Source: a virus. From it: a stretch of 35,361 bases of DNA. The stretch covers positions 1 through 35,361 of the IMG/VR virus record IMGVR_UViG_3300010392_000412; one strand, given 5' to 3'. Of the stretch, positions 1 to 8,323 are shown in pieces. Within the stretch, counting starts at the first letter, position 1, and each line of letters starts with the position of its first letter. The position numbers and the translations under genes were made by a program. Under the pieces are notes generated by a model, which was not told the origin of the DNA, ran no database searches, and saw only the letters and a program-made list of their open reading frames with translations.

Positions 1-1951
1 ATACAGTAAGTGTACCATTAATCTGGGCAGAGTGTATAGCTCCAGCTAACGTAGCAGTGAAAGTTATAGTAGGTGCTATCCTGTTAGATCGTTGAGCTAA
101 CGGAACAGTGGCTACCCTTGGTACAGTAATAGTGTATGCTGGTACTACAGCATTAGTTGAAGGGTTTACAAATGACGCTAATCCTCCTACTTCTACTCCT
201 TGATCCAATGATTCTTTTAATTTAATCTCTATAGTGCTTGCACCTCCATCAGTGTATGCTACTTTATCCGTAGCTACAAATAGGCTAAATACATTCACCT
301 CGATAAGATTTATTAAATAATCAGTAAATCTTGTTATATCAGCAAACCAAGCAGTAGTAGAGCTAGTAGTACCGTTTCTTATGATAGACGCACCGCCAAC
401 TACTGATAGTAAGTTCACATTCTTGTTAAGCACTAAGGACTGAGCATTACTAGATAAAGTACTAGCAGCTATCCCAGATACTTGTTTGAATTTAAGAGTG
501 CTAGACCCTGGAGTAGTAGGTAAAAGCTTACCAGCAGCACCAGCGTCTATATACTCATCAAACTCGCTAAATAGTGGAACAGTCCTAGTATAGTTATAAT
601 TAGCTAGCGTAGTAGCTATGTCAGAGGTAGAGCTAGAAGCTACAGTCAGGTCAGATAACCTAGCAAAATACATCTTGCCTATGCTCTGAATTAAGGCAGC
701 AGTCCCTAGTATTAACTCATCACTAATCTTAGTAGAGGAGTCTTTCTTAGCGAGTGCTACCCCATACCAATCATTGTTTACCGCTTGGGCAGCCAATATA
801 GCTTCTGCTGGGGTTTCTAAATAAGTGTTAGCTGCACTTGTCGATAGAGTACCAAATAGATCAGCAGAAACATCTGTACCAGTTGCTCCAGCTACTACCG
901 CAGTTACCGTAATATCCTCGTCAGGGGATTGTATTACTAACCCTGTCGAGGTAAGCCCTACATTAATTATAAGCCCCGTAACAGTAGATATTTTAGCAGA
1001 CAATAGAGCACAAATCTCTTGAGGCTCGTTAATTAGAGTAAAATCTATATCACTAAATTGAGTGGTAGTTCCCCCAATAGTTAGCCCAAATGACCCATCA
1101 TCTACGGCCTGTAGGGTAGTTACGTCTGTAATAGCTAAGGCAGAAGCGATAGAAGCAGTAGAGGCAACTACAGTGGTGGATACAGTCCTACCAGTGCTAA
1201 GCCCTAAATAAGATGAATTAGATATGTCAGTACCATACCCGTATGCCTGAACATTTAGAAAGTTCTTTTCTAGGTCAGTAGTACCCATATAAAAACTAGA
1301 GGTGTTTGGATCATAGTTCAAGAATAATTCACCAGTAGGTGCTACTAGAGTAGTCCAGTAGTTATCATTCAAGTCTACCCAAAAATCAGATACGGCTGCA
1401 TCTTCAAACCAAGTATAAGTACCATCGGTATCAAATACAGCAAATTCTACGCTTTGGTTAGTTAAAGATAAGCTATTTAAATTAGCTTGGATCACATCAA
1501 CGACTTCTTCAATAGTAGTAATACTAGAAAAGTCTAAGTTTCTTAGTGTAATTATGATACTGTTGTAGATAAACGCAAATGACCCGTCAGTAATGGCCTG
1601 CCATTTAGCAACGTCAGTATTTACTGGTATGCCGAGTACCTTAGACCCAGCATTAGGTGGATTATCGCCTGCACCAAACCTAGCAGTTACTAAAACTGCG
1701 TCAGGTTTAGGATCTTGTCCAAAATACACTGAACAGGCTTTGTAGACTTCTGAGGAAGAACCCCAGTCGGCAGCTACGCCAGTTATGTCATCATATCTCC
1801 TAACACGTTCAGTCTGTGAGATAGGAGGAAGAGTAGCCCCATTTTGAGCACCTACCACCAGTAATGTATTAAAATCTTGACCTTCTATAGCAGCAGTTTC
1901 TACTGTTATATCTACGCCTACTATCTGCGAAATTGGAATATTGGTAGCCAA
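1..1951 (-). CDS. DUF3383-family tail protein, putative contractile tail sheath (3' end off window)
   Basis: Open reading frame of 650 codons that runs through the left edge, so the C terminus is missing. The N-terminal part (PISQIVGVDITV, then a run with ADWGSSSEVYKACSVYFGQ and PDAVLVTARF) is the pattern of DUF3383 proteins, which phages such as the AP22-like myoviruses annotate as tail sheath or tail tube-associated proteins. The rest is rich in Thr, Ser, Ala and Val with beta-type segments, as expected for a structural polymer. The start is a TTG at 1951-1949, directly after the TAA of the upstream gene, with a strong GAGGAG Shine-Dalgarno 8 nt before it; no ATG or GTG is nearby in frame. 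It is the most downstream visible gene of the leftward structural operon and lies just after the tail terminator, which fits a first tail gene. Family call is good; the sheath role is inferred. Confidence 0.8.
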   Translation of the reverse strand, partial: MATNIPISQIVGVDITVETAAIEGQDFNTLLVVGAQNGATLPPISQTERVRRYDDITGVAADWGSSSEVYKACSVYFGQDPKPDAVLVTARFGAGDNPPNAGSKVLGIPVNTDVAKWQAITDGSFAFIYNSIIITLRNLDFSSITTIEEVVDVIQANLNSLSLTNQSVEFAVFDTDGTYTWFEDAAVSDFWVDLNDNYWTTLVAPTGELFLNYDPNTSSFYMGTTDLEKNFLNVQAYGYGTDISNSSYLGLSTGRTVSTTVVASTASIASALAITDVTTLQAVDDGSFGLTIGGTTTQFSDIDFTLINEPQEICALLSAKISTVTGLIINVGLTSTGLVIQSPDEDITVTAVVAGATGTDVSADLFGTLSTSAANTYLETPAEAILAAQAVNNDWYGVALAKKDSSTKISDELILGTAALIQSIGKMYFARLSDLTVASSSTSDIATTLANYNYTRTVPLFSEFDEYIDAGAAGKLLPTTPGSSTLKFKQVSGIAASTLSSNAQSLVLNKNVNLLSVVGGASIIRNGTTSSTTAWFADITRFTDYLINLIEVNVFSLFVATDKVAYTDGGASTIEIKLKESLDQGVEVGGLASFVNPSTNAVVPAYTITVPRVATVPLAQRSNRIAPTITFTATLAGAIHSAQINGTLTV

Positions 1952-1953
1952 AA

Positions 1954-2547
1954 TTAGCTCTCCTCGTTAGTTACGTTTATGTTTACTATTTGGTTTATCA
2001 ACCCCTTGTCGGTAATTGTACCATTAATTACGGCAGTGTCGATAGTATCTATTTCATATTCATTAGAGAATATAGTGAATAAAGTTATTCTTTGAGTAGC
2101 CCTGTCTTCGTATTTTTTGTTTACGAGCTTTGTTATATTAGTTGCAATATTACGAGAAGCGTACCTTATACCTTTACTCCAAAACAAATCCCTAACCCGT
2201 TGAGTGTCTATAGTTAAAAACAAATCTATTAGGGTGTTGTCGGCATCGTCCCCAAATACGGATAAATCTATCTTAGCATAAAGAGGCATCTGAGTTATTT
2301 CTTTCATAACTTGATTATCTTCATCCCACACTGTTTTAGTATTTTGCTGAGACAGCATACGGTTAGCTTGGCTAAAATATATCGTACCAAAAGGTCTATT
2401 AGGCATAGAACCGCCTTGGTAATTAATAATCCACTCTATTGGATCTACCCTTAGCTGTTCAGGGGCTACAATTGAAAGCCACTCCCAAACAGAATCTTGT
2501 ATTTTTTTAACTGTCTGGTCGTATGGTAGTATCTCTGGGCTATTCAT
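1954..2547 (-). CDS. Phage neck/tail terminator protein (LIC_12616/gp12-like)
   Basis: 197 aa. The arrangement of an N-terminal helix, a central PNRPFGTIYFSQ strand, then VRDLFWSKGIRYASRNIATN and a final EYEIDTIDTAVI strand matches the neck-terminator family (LIC_12616-like), which caps the top of the tail tube and joins the neck in contractile-tailed phages. It overlaps the upstream gene by 8 nt and is followed at once by the DUF3383 tail gene, the position where a tail terminator is expected. Family membership is recognised by pattern; the role is inferred from family and gene order. Confidence 0.65.
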   Translation of the reverse strand: MNSPEILPYDQTVKKIQDSVWEWLSIVAPEQLRVDPIEWIINYQGGSMPNRPFGTIYFSQANRMLSQQNTKTVWDEDNQVMKEITQMPLYAKIDLSVFGDDADNTLIDLFLTIDTQRVRDLFWSKGIRYASRNIATNITKLVNKKYEDRATQRITLFTIFSNEYEIDTIDTAVINGTITDKGLINQIVNINVTNEES

Positions 2548-2896
2548 CTATTAGTAACTCCCCTTTGTATTCATAAAAGCCAAATGTGGATTTCCAGTCG
2601 CCTTCTTTCTGTATCGAGTAGGCGTTGCCATTATAATATATTAAAGTTTTATGAGTTGTGCCTTCCGATAAGTACAATTCATCAATAGTAAATATAGCTA
2701 CCTTACCATATCTCCTATCTGAATTAGGCTCGTAAAACTGGTCGTCAGTAAAATCTGCTGGCTGGATGCTAGCTAGGATAGTATAAGGCTCTTCAAGAGT
2801 TACCTCAAGAACCCCTCTGACATACTCCTGTACACGGTTGACTACGGTATACTCTTCCATCAATTTCTTTATGGATAGTCCTAGATTAAATATCAT
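2540..2896 (-). CDS. Putative head-closure/stopper or minor neck protein
   Basis: 118 aa, beta-rich, with no signal peptide or membrane segment. Features are an N-terminal helix (LSIKKLMEEYTVVNR) and strands such as PYTILASIQPADF and KVAIFTIDELYL, followed by YNGNAYSIQKEGDWKSTFGFYEYKGELL. The pattern 'make the measurement, then a W..FG.Y.Y.. L' at the C terminus resembles head-closure/stopper proteins that lie between the gp6-like adaptor and the tail terminator. Its start overlaps the stop of the upstream neck gene (ATGA) and its 3' end overlaps the tail terminator. I recognise no named family with certainty; the function rests mostly on its position in the head-to-tail gene order. Confidence 0.5.
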   Translation of the reverse strand: MIFNLGLSIKKLMEEYTVVNRVQEYVRGVLEVTLEEPYTILASIQPADFTDDQFYEPNSDRRYGKVAIFTIDELYLSEGTTHKTLIYYNGNAYSIQKEGDWKSTFGFYEYKGELLIDE

Positions 2897-3354
2897 AGCT
2901 TTATCACCTTAAAACTAACAGTTTCAGCCAAATTACCCGATTCCACAAGTGGGTCATTAAACCCTTTATTTTTGACAGTCCTGGCAGCATTAGGGGGTTG
3001 TGATATATTAACCACTCTATCAAACATAGCCTCTTGTAGCATATATGCAGTTTTCTCTATATCAAACTTACCTCCGTTATAGACGTATTCAGTAACAGAC
3101 TGAGATAAAACATCTTCTGCCCCAGCAGACCTAGCGTTTTCTACCGCAACATCAGTAATATTACGAGGAGGTACTTTATTTTCTGGATCTCCATATTGGT
3201 TTACGAATGCTACCTCCCAAGTCTTTAAACCGCTCTCATAAGTAATGCTGGTGTCTTCAAACCACCCTACTAATGCCTGAGTCCGTACTGCTTTCCTAGC
3301 ACGCTTCTTGATGCCATTAGTAAAATCTTTTTTTAGTATTACGGTTACGCCCAT
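2893..3354 (-). CDS. HK97 gp10-like neck/tail completion protein
   Basis: About 153 aa from the ATG at 3354, which lies just after the TAA of the DUF4054 gene; in-frame ATG 3372 and GTG 3375 also exist, so the start is uncertain by 7 codons. The N terminus is basic (TNGIKKRARKAVRTQ). It is followed by VGWFED.S..YESG..TWEVAFVNQYG (the usual 'GWf..a.Y.~G..va.iA..~EfG' pattern), a PPRNI segment, and a C-terminal NDPLVESGNLAETVSFKV that matches the 'PLidTG.L~~sisy.V' end of gp10-like proteins. Such proteins complete the head-tail interface. Neighbours on both sides are connector genes, which agrees. Confidence 0.65.
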   Translation of the reverse strand: MGVTVILKKDFTNGIKKRARKAVRTQALVGWFEDTSITYESGLKTWEVAFVNQYGDPENKVPPRNITDVAVENARSAGAEDVLSQSVTEYVYNGGKFDIEKTAYMLQEAMFDRVVNISQPPNAARTVKNKGFNDPLVESGNLAETVSFKVIKL

Positions 3355-3355
3355 A

Positions 3356-3751
3356 TTAACAATTACACCCATCACCGTAACTAAAGATGTGGATAACCAA
3401 GGCGTTTCTCATAGTAAGGTACATTGCCCCGTAACTAGTCTGGATAAGTAAAGCATCGTCAGCCGTATTATAGTAAGCCGTATTAGTATTGAATGATACC
3501 TTCACCCTACCAGCCACTATCTCTTTAGGGCTGCCTACAGACTGAGAAAAATCACCCTCTGCTTGGCGTATAGCTATTGTAAGGAAGTGGGCTGCAAGGT
3601 ATTGCCAGCCTAGAGCGTACCTAACACCCCAAGTGCATTCATCTACAAACGTTAAGGCCAAGTCAATTGCTCTGGATACTAAAGAATCATCAGTATCATC
3701 AAACTCTGGGAATGCTGCTCGAAAATCTGCGATTTGTGCTGTGGTTGCCAT
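3356..3751 (-). CDS. DUF4054 head-tail adaptor (gp6-like)
   Basis: 131 aa. The opening (IADFRAAFPEF), the central CTWGVRYALGWQYLAAHFLTI and the following G.VKVSF segment are the typical marks of DUF4054 proteins, mostly alpha-helical head-tail connectors that bind beneath the portal ring. Length is normal for the family. The protein ends unusually in DGCNC, with three Cys residues in the whole C-terminal half, possibly metal binding or simply drift. It follows the major capsid gene after a 144-nt gap that carries a hairpin terminator, and it precedes the neck genes. Only a weak AGG lies upstream of the ATG. Confidence 0.75.
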   Translation of the reverse strand: MATTAQIADFRAAFPEFDDTDDSLVSRAIDLALTFVDECTWGVRYALGWQYLAAHFLTIAIRQAEGDFSQSVGSPKEIVAGRVKVSFNTNTAYYNTADDALLIQTSYGAMYLTMRNALVIHIFSYGDGCNC

Positions 3752-3829
3752 TGGACTTTAATACCTGATTAAGAATTGAATAACATACAACAAAATCTAT
3801 CACAAAAAGACAAAAATAGAAAGGATAAA

Positions 3830-3872
3830 AGAAAAAAATGGGGATGGTGGGGGAAAGGAATGAAACCCCACC
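3830..3872 (-). terminator. Intrinsic terminator/attenuator after the major capsid gene
   Basis: Read on the minus strand, GGTGGGG (3872-3866) pairs with CCCCACC (3852-3846) around a 13-nt loop, and a run of seven T (about 3838-3832) follows after an ATCCCCA spacer. It lies 24 nt past the capsid stop codon. Partial termination here would raise capsid transcripts over the connector genes downstream. The separation of stem and T-run weakens the call slightly. Confidence 0.6.
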
Positions 3873-3895
3873 AAACTCAGTATACCACGTTTGCT

Positions 3896-5002
3896 TTAAA
3901 TACCAAAGGCCATTAAGGCAGAAAGTGGGTAATACATTATATGACCACCAGTAGAACAGTAACCGTTGATCCTAAATTCGAAATTAACTAATTGCGGTTG
4001 CAAGAAGTTGAATGGAGTAGCCATCCAGAATTTAAGTTTATGTGGGTCACGTCTAAGAGCCATCATAGCATCTTGTTGAAGATTAGCATTAGATATTGTT
4101 GCACCTGTAACGTCTGTACGGGTAGCAGCAGTACCGAATGGAGAAGTATTATTATCAGCAGCTTTTTGAGCGTTTGCATAAGAAAGCTCATTAACTACAA
4201 TAATATCCGACTCTGACTTCAAGTAAGGACTGTTTTTAATAACACGGCTCAACACTGTTTCTTGAGTAAATGTTGAGATTACAGTAGTAGCAATCAAGTT
4301 GTACTGTAAACGTGGAATTAATAGCGTATCAGCTACTTCTACACCTAAAGATCTGTTATTGATCTTAGCGAAGACATAATTGATTTGCTGGCTAATGCGT
4401 TGAGCAGCAGAAGCTAGATCATCAGCAGTAGCACCAGTTTCACTTAATGCTTCTTCCCAAGTAGCTGGAGTAGTACCGTCTTTCAACGTAACTACTGGAA
4501 ACTCATCAGAAACATTGTTTACCAATACACCGACTTGACCGTTATTAAACAAGCCATAAAAGTCATCTTCTGAAATATTCTTGTCACCGAAGTAAGCAAG
4601 TTTATTCATACGGATTTCTGTACCGTAACGAGCAGCTTCTAATTCACGGGTTTCCAAAGGAAGGTTAGCGAAACGAGCAGAATTAACTTCTTGAATCGTG
4701 TAAGCAGCCCCTTGGCCATATTCATAAATACCACGGTACTTACGGATCTTACCAGTTGTAGCTCTTGGAACATCTTTTGAGTAAGATGTAATTAACTGAG
4801 CTTCACCAGCTCTGTCATATACGTCATACGCAATTTGTTGTACGCCAGAAGCAGCAGAATTAACTGGAATTACTTTATCATAAGTAAGTTCAGGATATTC
4901 GATCTTATAGATCTCAGCTTCTTGATACTGTAACTCTGTTTGTACAAATTGAGATAGATTAGCAATCTCACTATCTGTTACATATTTACCATTTAAAATC
5001 AT
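3896..5002 (-). CDS. Major capsid protein, DUF2184 family
   Basis: 368 aa. Residues in the first half such as YDVYDRAGEAQLITSYSKDV and YGQGAAYTIQE, followed by ...LETRELEAARYGTEIRMNKLAYFGD, are the hallmark of DUF2184 major capsid proteins, which have the HK97 fold. The C-terminal half contains FAKINNRSLGVEVADTLLIP and a final HIMYYPLSALMAFGI. Length is normal. No processed N-terminal extension is evident. The start ATG at 5002 has a good AGGAGTT site 6 nt upstream. It sits after two cement-like genes and the protease/scaffold, the usual order for this phage type, and is followed by a terminator. Confidence 0.85.
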   Translation of the reverse strand: MILNGKYVTDSEIANLSQFVQTELQYQEAEIYKIEYPELTYDKVIPVNSAASGVQQIAYDVYDRAGEAQLITSYSKDVPRATTGKIRKYRGIYEYGQGAAYTIQEVNSARFANLPLETRELEAARYGTEIRMNKLAYFGDKNISEDDFYGLFNNGQVGVLVNNVSDEFPVVTLKDGTTPATWEEALSETGATADDLASAAQRISQQINYVFAKINNRSLGVEVADTLLIPRLQYNLIATTVISTFTQETVLSRVIKNSPYLKSESDIIVVNELSYANAQKAADNNTSPFGTAATRTDVTGATISNANLQQDAMMALRRDPHKLKFWMATPFNFLQPQLVNFEFRINGYCSTGGHIMYYPLSALMAFGI

Positions 5003-5014
5003 CTTTAACTCCTA

Positions 5015-5593
5015 TTATGGTGCTGTTGTTGCAAGTGGAACTCTTAAATCAAAGTATAGTTCACCGATTTGTTGGCCTACATCCGCATAAGAGTCAGAAA
5101 ATACAAAGGTATCCGTAGGTAGTACAGCCCAATTACCAGGAGTAGTCTGAGCACTAGCAGCAGTCATAGATACTGCCCCTACTATCTCACTTCCACCTGT
5201 TTCTGGTGCGATACGAACTGATAAAGGTTGTTGGCCTGATAACCAAGATCCTTCAACTGATACGTTTAAATAACCCATTCTTAAAACAGCGCAAGGCTTA
5301 CCTACTGCTATTTGAAATTGAATAGCTGAATTTAATGTAGAACCTGGAAAAATACCTCCAATTTCTTCACTAACCCTATCCAATTGTTTGACAGTAGCAC
5401 CAATCAATACATCGGTTTGAGTACTTAATGGCTCAACCTCTTTTGATCCATTAGCAGATCTTTTTACAAATACGCCCCATTTGATACCTTCTGCTCCAGC
5501 AATGAAAGCACCGATGTCATATGGGTTATTTTGTCCAACAACCCCAAGACCCTTAGAGTTTTGGTATAGATTTACCTGTGTTTGTACAGACAT
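5015..5593 (-). CDS. Capsid cement/decoration-like protein, copy A
   Basis: 192 aa, mainly beta-strand, no signal or membrane segment. The N terminus (MSVQTQVNLYQ, then GLGVVGQNNPYDIGAFIA) and the C-terminal LYFDLRVPLA resemble the small structural cement (gp24-like) proteins encoded beside DUF2184 capsid genes. It is a clear paralogue of the gene at 6501-7070: both share MSVQ...YQ...GLGV..Q.NP.DIGA.IA...GIK, VLIGATVK..DR and RMGY.N. The two copies are now split by a homing endonuclease gene. Its Shine-Dalgarno (AGGAGA) lies inside the last codons of that endonuclease and its ATG directly follows the endonuclease TAA. Confidence 0.65.
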   Translation of the reverse strand: MSVQTQVNLYQNSKGLGVVGQNNPYDIGAFIAGAEGIKWGVFVKRSANGSKEVEPLSTQTDVLIGATVKQLDRVSEEIGGIFPGSTLNSAIQFQIAVGKPCAVLRMGYLNVSVEGSWLSGQQPLSVRIAPETGGSEIVGAVSMTAASAQTTPGNWAVLPTDTFVFSDSYADVGQQIGELYFDLRVPLATTAP

Positions 5594-6493
5594 TTATTTA
5601 TCTCCTGTCCTACTAATTAAAAAATTTAAATACATACTATATGCTAGTATGACTGATAACGGGTTTATTGTAAATAGTTCCGTTGTACCTGTTTTAGAAA
5701 AAGGCGATTTCCCTGTATATTTATAAAGATTAAATAGTGTCTTTACAGCGTTCTCTATATCTAAAGCCTCTCTGCCCGTAGATAAGTTCTCAGAATACAC
5801 TACCTTATACTCAATCCCTTCGTCCTCATACCTTTTATAGACGCTTCTATTAGTGACTCCTATTTTATAGAGATCACCAACTTTTATGATATAAAATAAA
5901 GCTGGTTTTGTGGTTGAAAAAGAACAGTCAGCGCAGTTAGGACACCCGTGGCCTAATATATGATCCCTAGCCTTTTGATCAAATATACCGTGTTCAGAGC
6001 AATCCACAGTTAAATAGGAAAACCTGTCCTTAGTGTAAAGCCCTAAATATTCATACCTATACCCGTGTACTGCTCTAGCTTCTTTTATGCGGTCAGAAAG
6101 GGATTTAGCCCTGTTTATGCTTCCACAAGATTTGCACCCGTCTTTTCTGTCTAGGTGGTTTCTCTGTAATTGCATAATCATACCGTGATCTGGGCATTTA
6201 AAAATAACATAGGTTCTATTATTTTTAATTATAGTACCGAAATATTGGTATTTGCTATCGCCTTTACTTACTAAATCTTGGATAGATAGCTTATAATTGC
6301 CAGCGCATTTACTACACCCTACTTCACGTTGTATATGATTACTAGGGTATTGTTCAAATACTCCGTGCTCTGGACATTCAATTTTTAGACACACTCTGTT
6401 ATTTTTCTTTAACAAATACAGGTAAGCGTACTTGTCACCGTGTACGGCTCTAGCATCGCCTACCCATTCCTCAAAAGATTTTTTAACAGCCAT
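5594..6493 (-). CDS. Free-standing homing-endonuclease-like protein: zinc-ribbon repeats plus GIY-YIG (MUG113/T5orf172-like)
   Basis: 299 aa. Three N-terminal units of about 60 residues each have the DUF723-like form 'vHG.kY.YLg....CpeHGvf.q...H....GC..C', with CPEHGVFEQ, CPDHGMIMQ and CSEHGIFDQ and a closing CxxC; they probably bind zinc and DNA. A C-terminal GIY-YIG-type nuclease domain follows (FYIIKVGDLYKIGVTN, then R at VYKRY and a downstream E in REALDIE). The gene sits exactly between two paralogous cement genes: its ATG is 8 nt after one stop, its TAA abuts the next ATG. This is typical of a mobile intergenic endonuclease. A close relative is at 9718-11046. Nuclease target unknown; catalytic residues appear intact. 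Confidence 0.75.
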   Translation of the reverse strand: MAVKKSFEEWVGDARAVHGDKYAYLYLLKKNNRVCLKIECPEHGVFEQYPSNHIQREVGCSKCAGNYKLSIQDLVSKGDSKYQYFGTIIKNNRTYVIFKCPDHGMIMQLQRNHLDRKDGCKSCGSINRAKSLSDRIKEARAVHGYRYEYLGLYTKDRFSYLTVDCSEHGIFDQKARDHILGHGCPNCADCSFSTTKPALFYIIKVGDLYKIGVTNRSVYKRYEDEGIEYKVVYSENLSTGREALDIENAVKTLFNLYKYTGKSPFSKTGTTELFTINPLSVILAYSMYLNFLISRTGDK

Positions 6494-6500
6494 ATTAATA

Positions 6501-7070
6501 TTAACTTGTCACCCAGACATTTCCAAGAGCACCACCTGCAAGTGCTGGTAATCGCATATCAAGGAAAACTTCAACTGCACCAGCTTCACTAGCTTCACCT
6601 ATGAAAGCTGCCTCTGTTACTGCAAGCCAATCGGTGTCTGAATCTTTGCCAGTAGCTACGTTACCAAGGTCGCCAACAGTGTTGTTGTTTGCTACCCGTG
6701 TGTACAATTCATCGTAGGGAGATACTGCTGTCTCTGTATACAGATTAACGTACCCCATACGGGCTATTGGTAGCGGTTTTTCAAGTTCGACTTGGAAGGA
6801 TTGGTCAGAGTTTTTAGATGTACTTTTTACGATACCCCTATTCACCCCATTAGTTCTATCCTGAGTCTTAACAGTAGCCCCAATAAGTACAGTAGCATCA
6901 TTGGCTAATACTATACCTTTAGGAGTTGCACTTGATTTACATACTAAACGGCCTAATTTGATACCACTCTCTTTAGCGATATAAGCTCCGATATCGCAGG
7001 GGTTTGATTGGTTAATTACACCAAGTCCCTCTGGGGTTTGGTATAATTGAATATCGCTTTGGACTGACAT
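6501..7070 (-). CDS. Capsid cement/decoration-like protein, copy B
   Basis: 189 aa, paralogue of the 5015-5593 product. Shared blocks are MSVQ...LYQ...GLGV, NPCDIGAYIA, GIKLG, VLIGATVK..DR and ARMGYVNLYTE; the middle and C-terminal halves have diverged, though both end in a DMRLP/DLRVP strand. It lies directly downstream of the protease/scaffold gene: the ATG overlaps the preceding stop (TAATG), so the two are translationally coupled. Role as a capsid-surface cement protein is inferred from position next to the DUF2184 capsid gene and from the gp24-like pattern. Two diverged copies could make a mixed capsid surface or serve different lattice sites. Confidence 0.62.
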   Translation of the reverse strand: MSVQSDIQLYQTPEGLGVINQSNPCDIGAYIAKESGIKLGRLVCKSSATPKGIVLANDATVLIGATVKTQDRTNGVNRGIVKSTSKNSDQSFQVELEKPLPIARMGYVNLYTETAVSPYDELYTRVANNNTVGDLGNVATGKDSDTDWLAVTEAAFIGEASEAGAVEVFLDMRLPALAGGALGNVWVTS

Positions 7071-8320
7071 TATTTACCCTTATAAGCTGACTTTTTACGT
7101 TCAAACGCTTCTTGAGCTGGAGTAAGTTCAGCAGCCCCAGCACGATGACCAACAGCCTTAGACATTTGATCCGCAACGTAAGTATTACCCATAGTATTAT
7201 TCAAATACTTGATAGAGTCAAACCTTGCTTCTATATAATCTGCACTTTTACCTTCAAAAGACTCATCTTTAAAGTAAGTACTAACTACTTCACGTTTTAC
7301 TTGTTCAGCAGATTTGCCGTCTAAAACCAATGAAGGGGTATATACTTTAGCTTTTTCACGGGTGTCTACTAACGCAGCAACAGCAGCATCCATAGTAATA
7401 CCAGCATCCTTAGTGTCTTTCTTTTCAGTTTTTTTAGACTCATACTCATCGTCTTTATCAGCACGGATATCAGCTTTATCAGCTTTAGCCCGCATTTTTG
7501 CAGCCTCTTTAGGATCTTTTTTGTCTTCTTTACCATCTTTACGATCCTCTTTAGCATCTTTACGGTCAGCCTCAGCAGCAGACTCGTCACAAGAAGTTTT
7601 GTCTTTACCTTCAAGTTTTTCTAGCCTATCCGACATATCTTGAACCATAGCTCTGATATCAAAATCATCAGTTGATTTATCAGTTGCATCCTGAACCTCA
7701 GCCTTGATTGTTGGCTTGTTGTTCTTAGTGTCTTCCATACTTTTCTCCAATTTGTTAGCAGAATCAAAAATATAACAATCTTCTCCAGCCCGACCCGTAG
7801 GTACAATGGCTATGTGATTACCTCTTATATTCTTTTGAATAAAATCGTAATCTTCACCTTCAAGTGTTAGTCCGTATCGTTCCTCGTAATCAGCTATATA
7901 GCCTAAAGAAATCTGTTTGTTTCCAGAGTCTACTTCTCTAATGGTGTCTTCGTCTACAATAGTTATGTTACCACGAACATAGTTGTCAGATCTAGTAACA
8001 CTGTCTCCAGAATACCCTCTAGCGTGTTCTTTTGTGTTTTTTGCATCAAGAGGTGATTCAGGATGACCAAGAGTGACTGGTAAATTTGAAAATGTTTTTA
8101 GTGAGTCTTCGCTGAAAACTTCACTCGCTGGGCGCAATACTTTGAAAATGTGGTCAGGTCGGTCTTTTACACCTATCTCTGACCCTAAATAACGATATAT
8201 TCCAGTTCTAGCAAAATTAGCCGTAGCTTTTAGATAACCATTAGGCGTAACTTCACGCTGGCTCATATCCTCCTGGATATCAGAATCAACGTTTAGTATG
8301 TTGGAATACGTCTTTGTCAT
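7070..8320 (-). CDS. DUF2213 prohead protease with C-terminal scaffold-like region
   Basis: 416 aa. The N-terminal half has DUF2213 marks: LPVTLGHPE with its His around residue 85, KQISLGYIADYE with its Ser around residue 138, and RGNHIAIVPTGRAG around residue 168, matching the His/Ser catalytic layout of HK97-type prohead proteases. From about residue 225 to 310 it is extremely rich in Lys, Asp and Glu with predicted long coiled helix (many DKKD/KEDR/KADK units), as in a scaffolding domain. A protease fused to its scaffold is known in this group. The last 100 residues are helical and may bind the capsid protein. It lies between portal and capsid genes. Confidence 0.75.
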   Translation of the reverse strand: MTKTYSNILNVDSDIQEDMSQREVTPNGYLKATANFARTGIYRYLGSEIGVKDRPDHIFKVLRPASEVFSEDSLKTFSNLPVTLGHPESPLDAKNTKEHARGYSGDSVTRSDNYVRGNITIVDEDTIREVDSGNKQISLGYIADYEERYGLTLEGEDYDFIQKNIRGNHIAIVPTGRAGEDCYIFDSANKLEKSMEDTKNNKPTIKAEVQDATDKSTDDFDIRAMVQDMSDRLEKLEGKDKTSCDESAAEADRKDAKEDRKDGKEDKKDPKEAAKMRAKADKADIRADKDDEYESKKTEKKDTKDAGITMDAAVAALVDTREKAKVYTPSLVLDGKSAEQVKREVVSTYFKDESFEGKSADYIEARFDSIKYLNNTMGNTYVADQMSKAVGHRAGAAELTPAQEAFERKKSAYKGK

Positions 8321-8323
8321 TTA

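Noticed and set aside
825-1022. Plus-strand frame of 65 codons within the DUF3383 gene
   Set aside because: Antisense to a long, well-supported coding frame; composition is the mirror of that gene.
7314-7643. Plus-strand frame of 109 codons opposite the protease/scaffold gene
   Set aside because: Ser/Leu-rich mirror of the Lys/Asp-rich scaffold region; no promoter or ribosome site.
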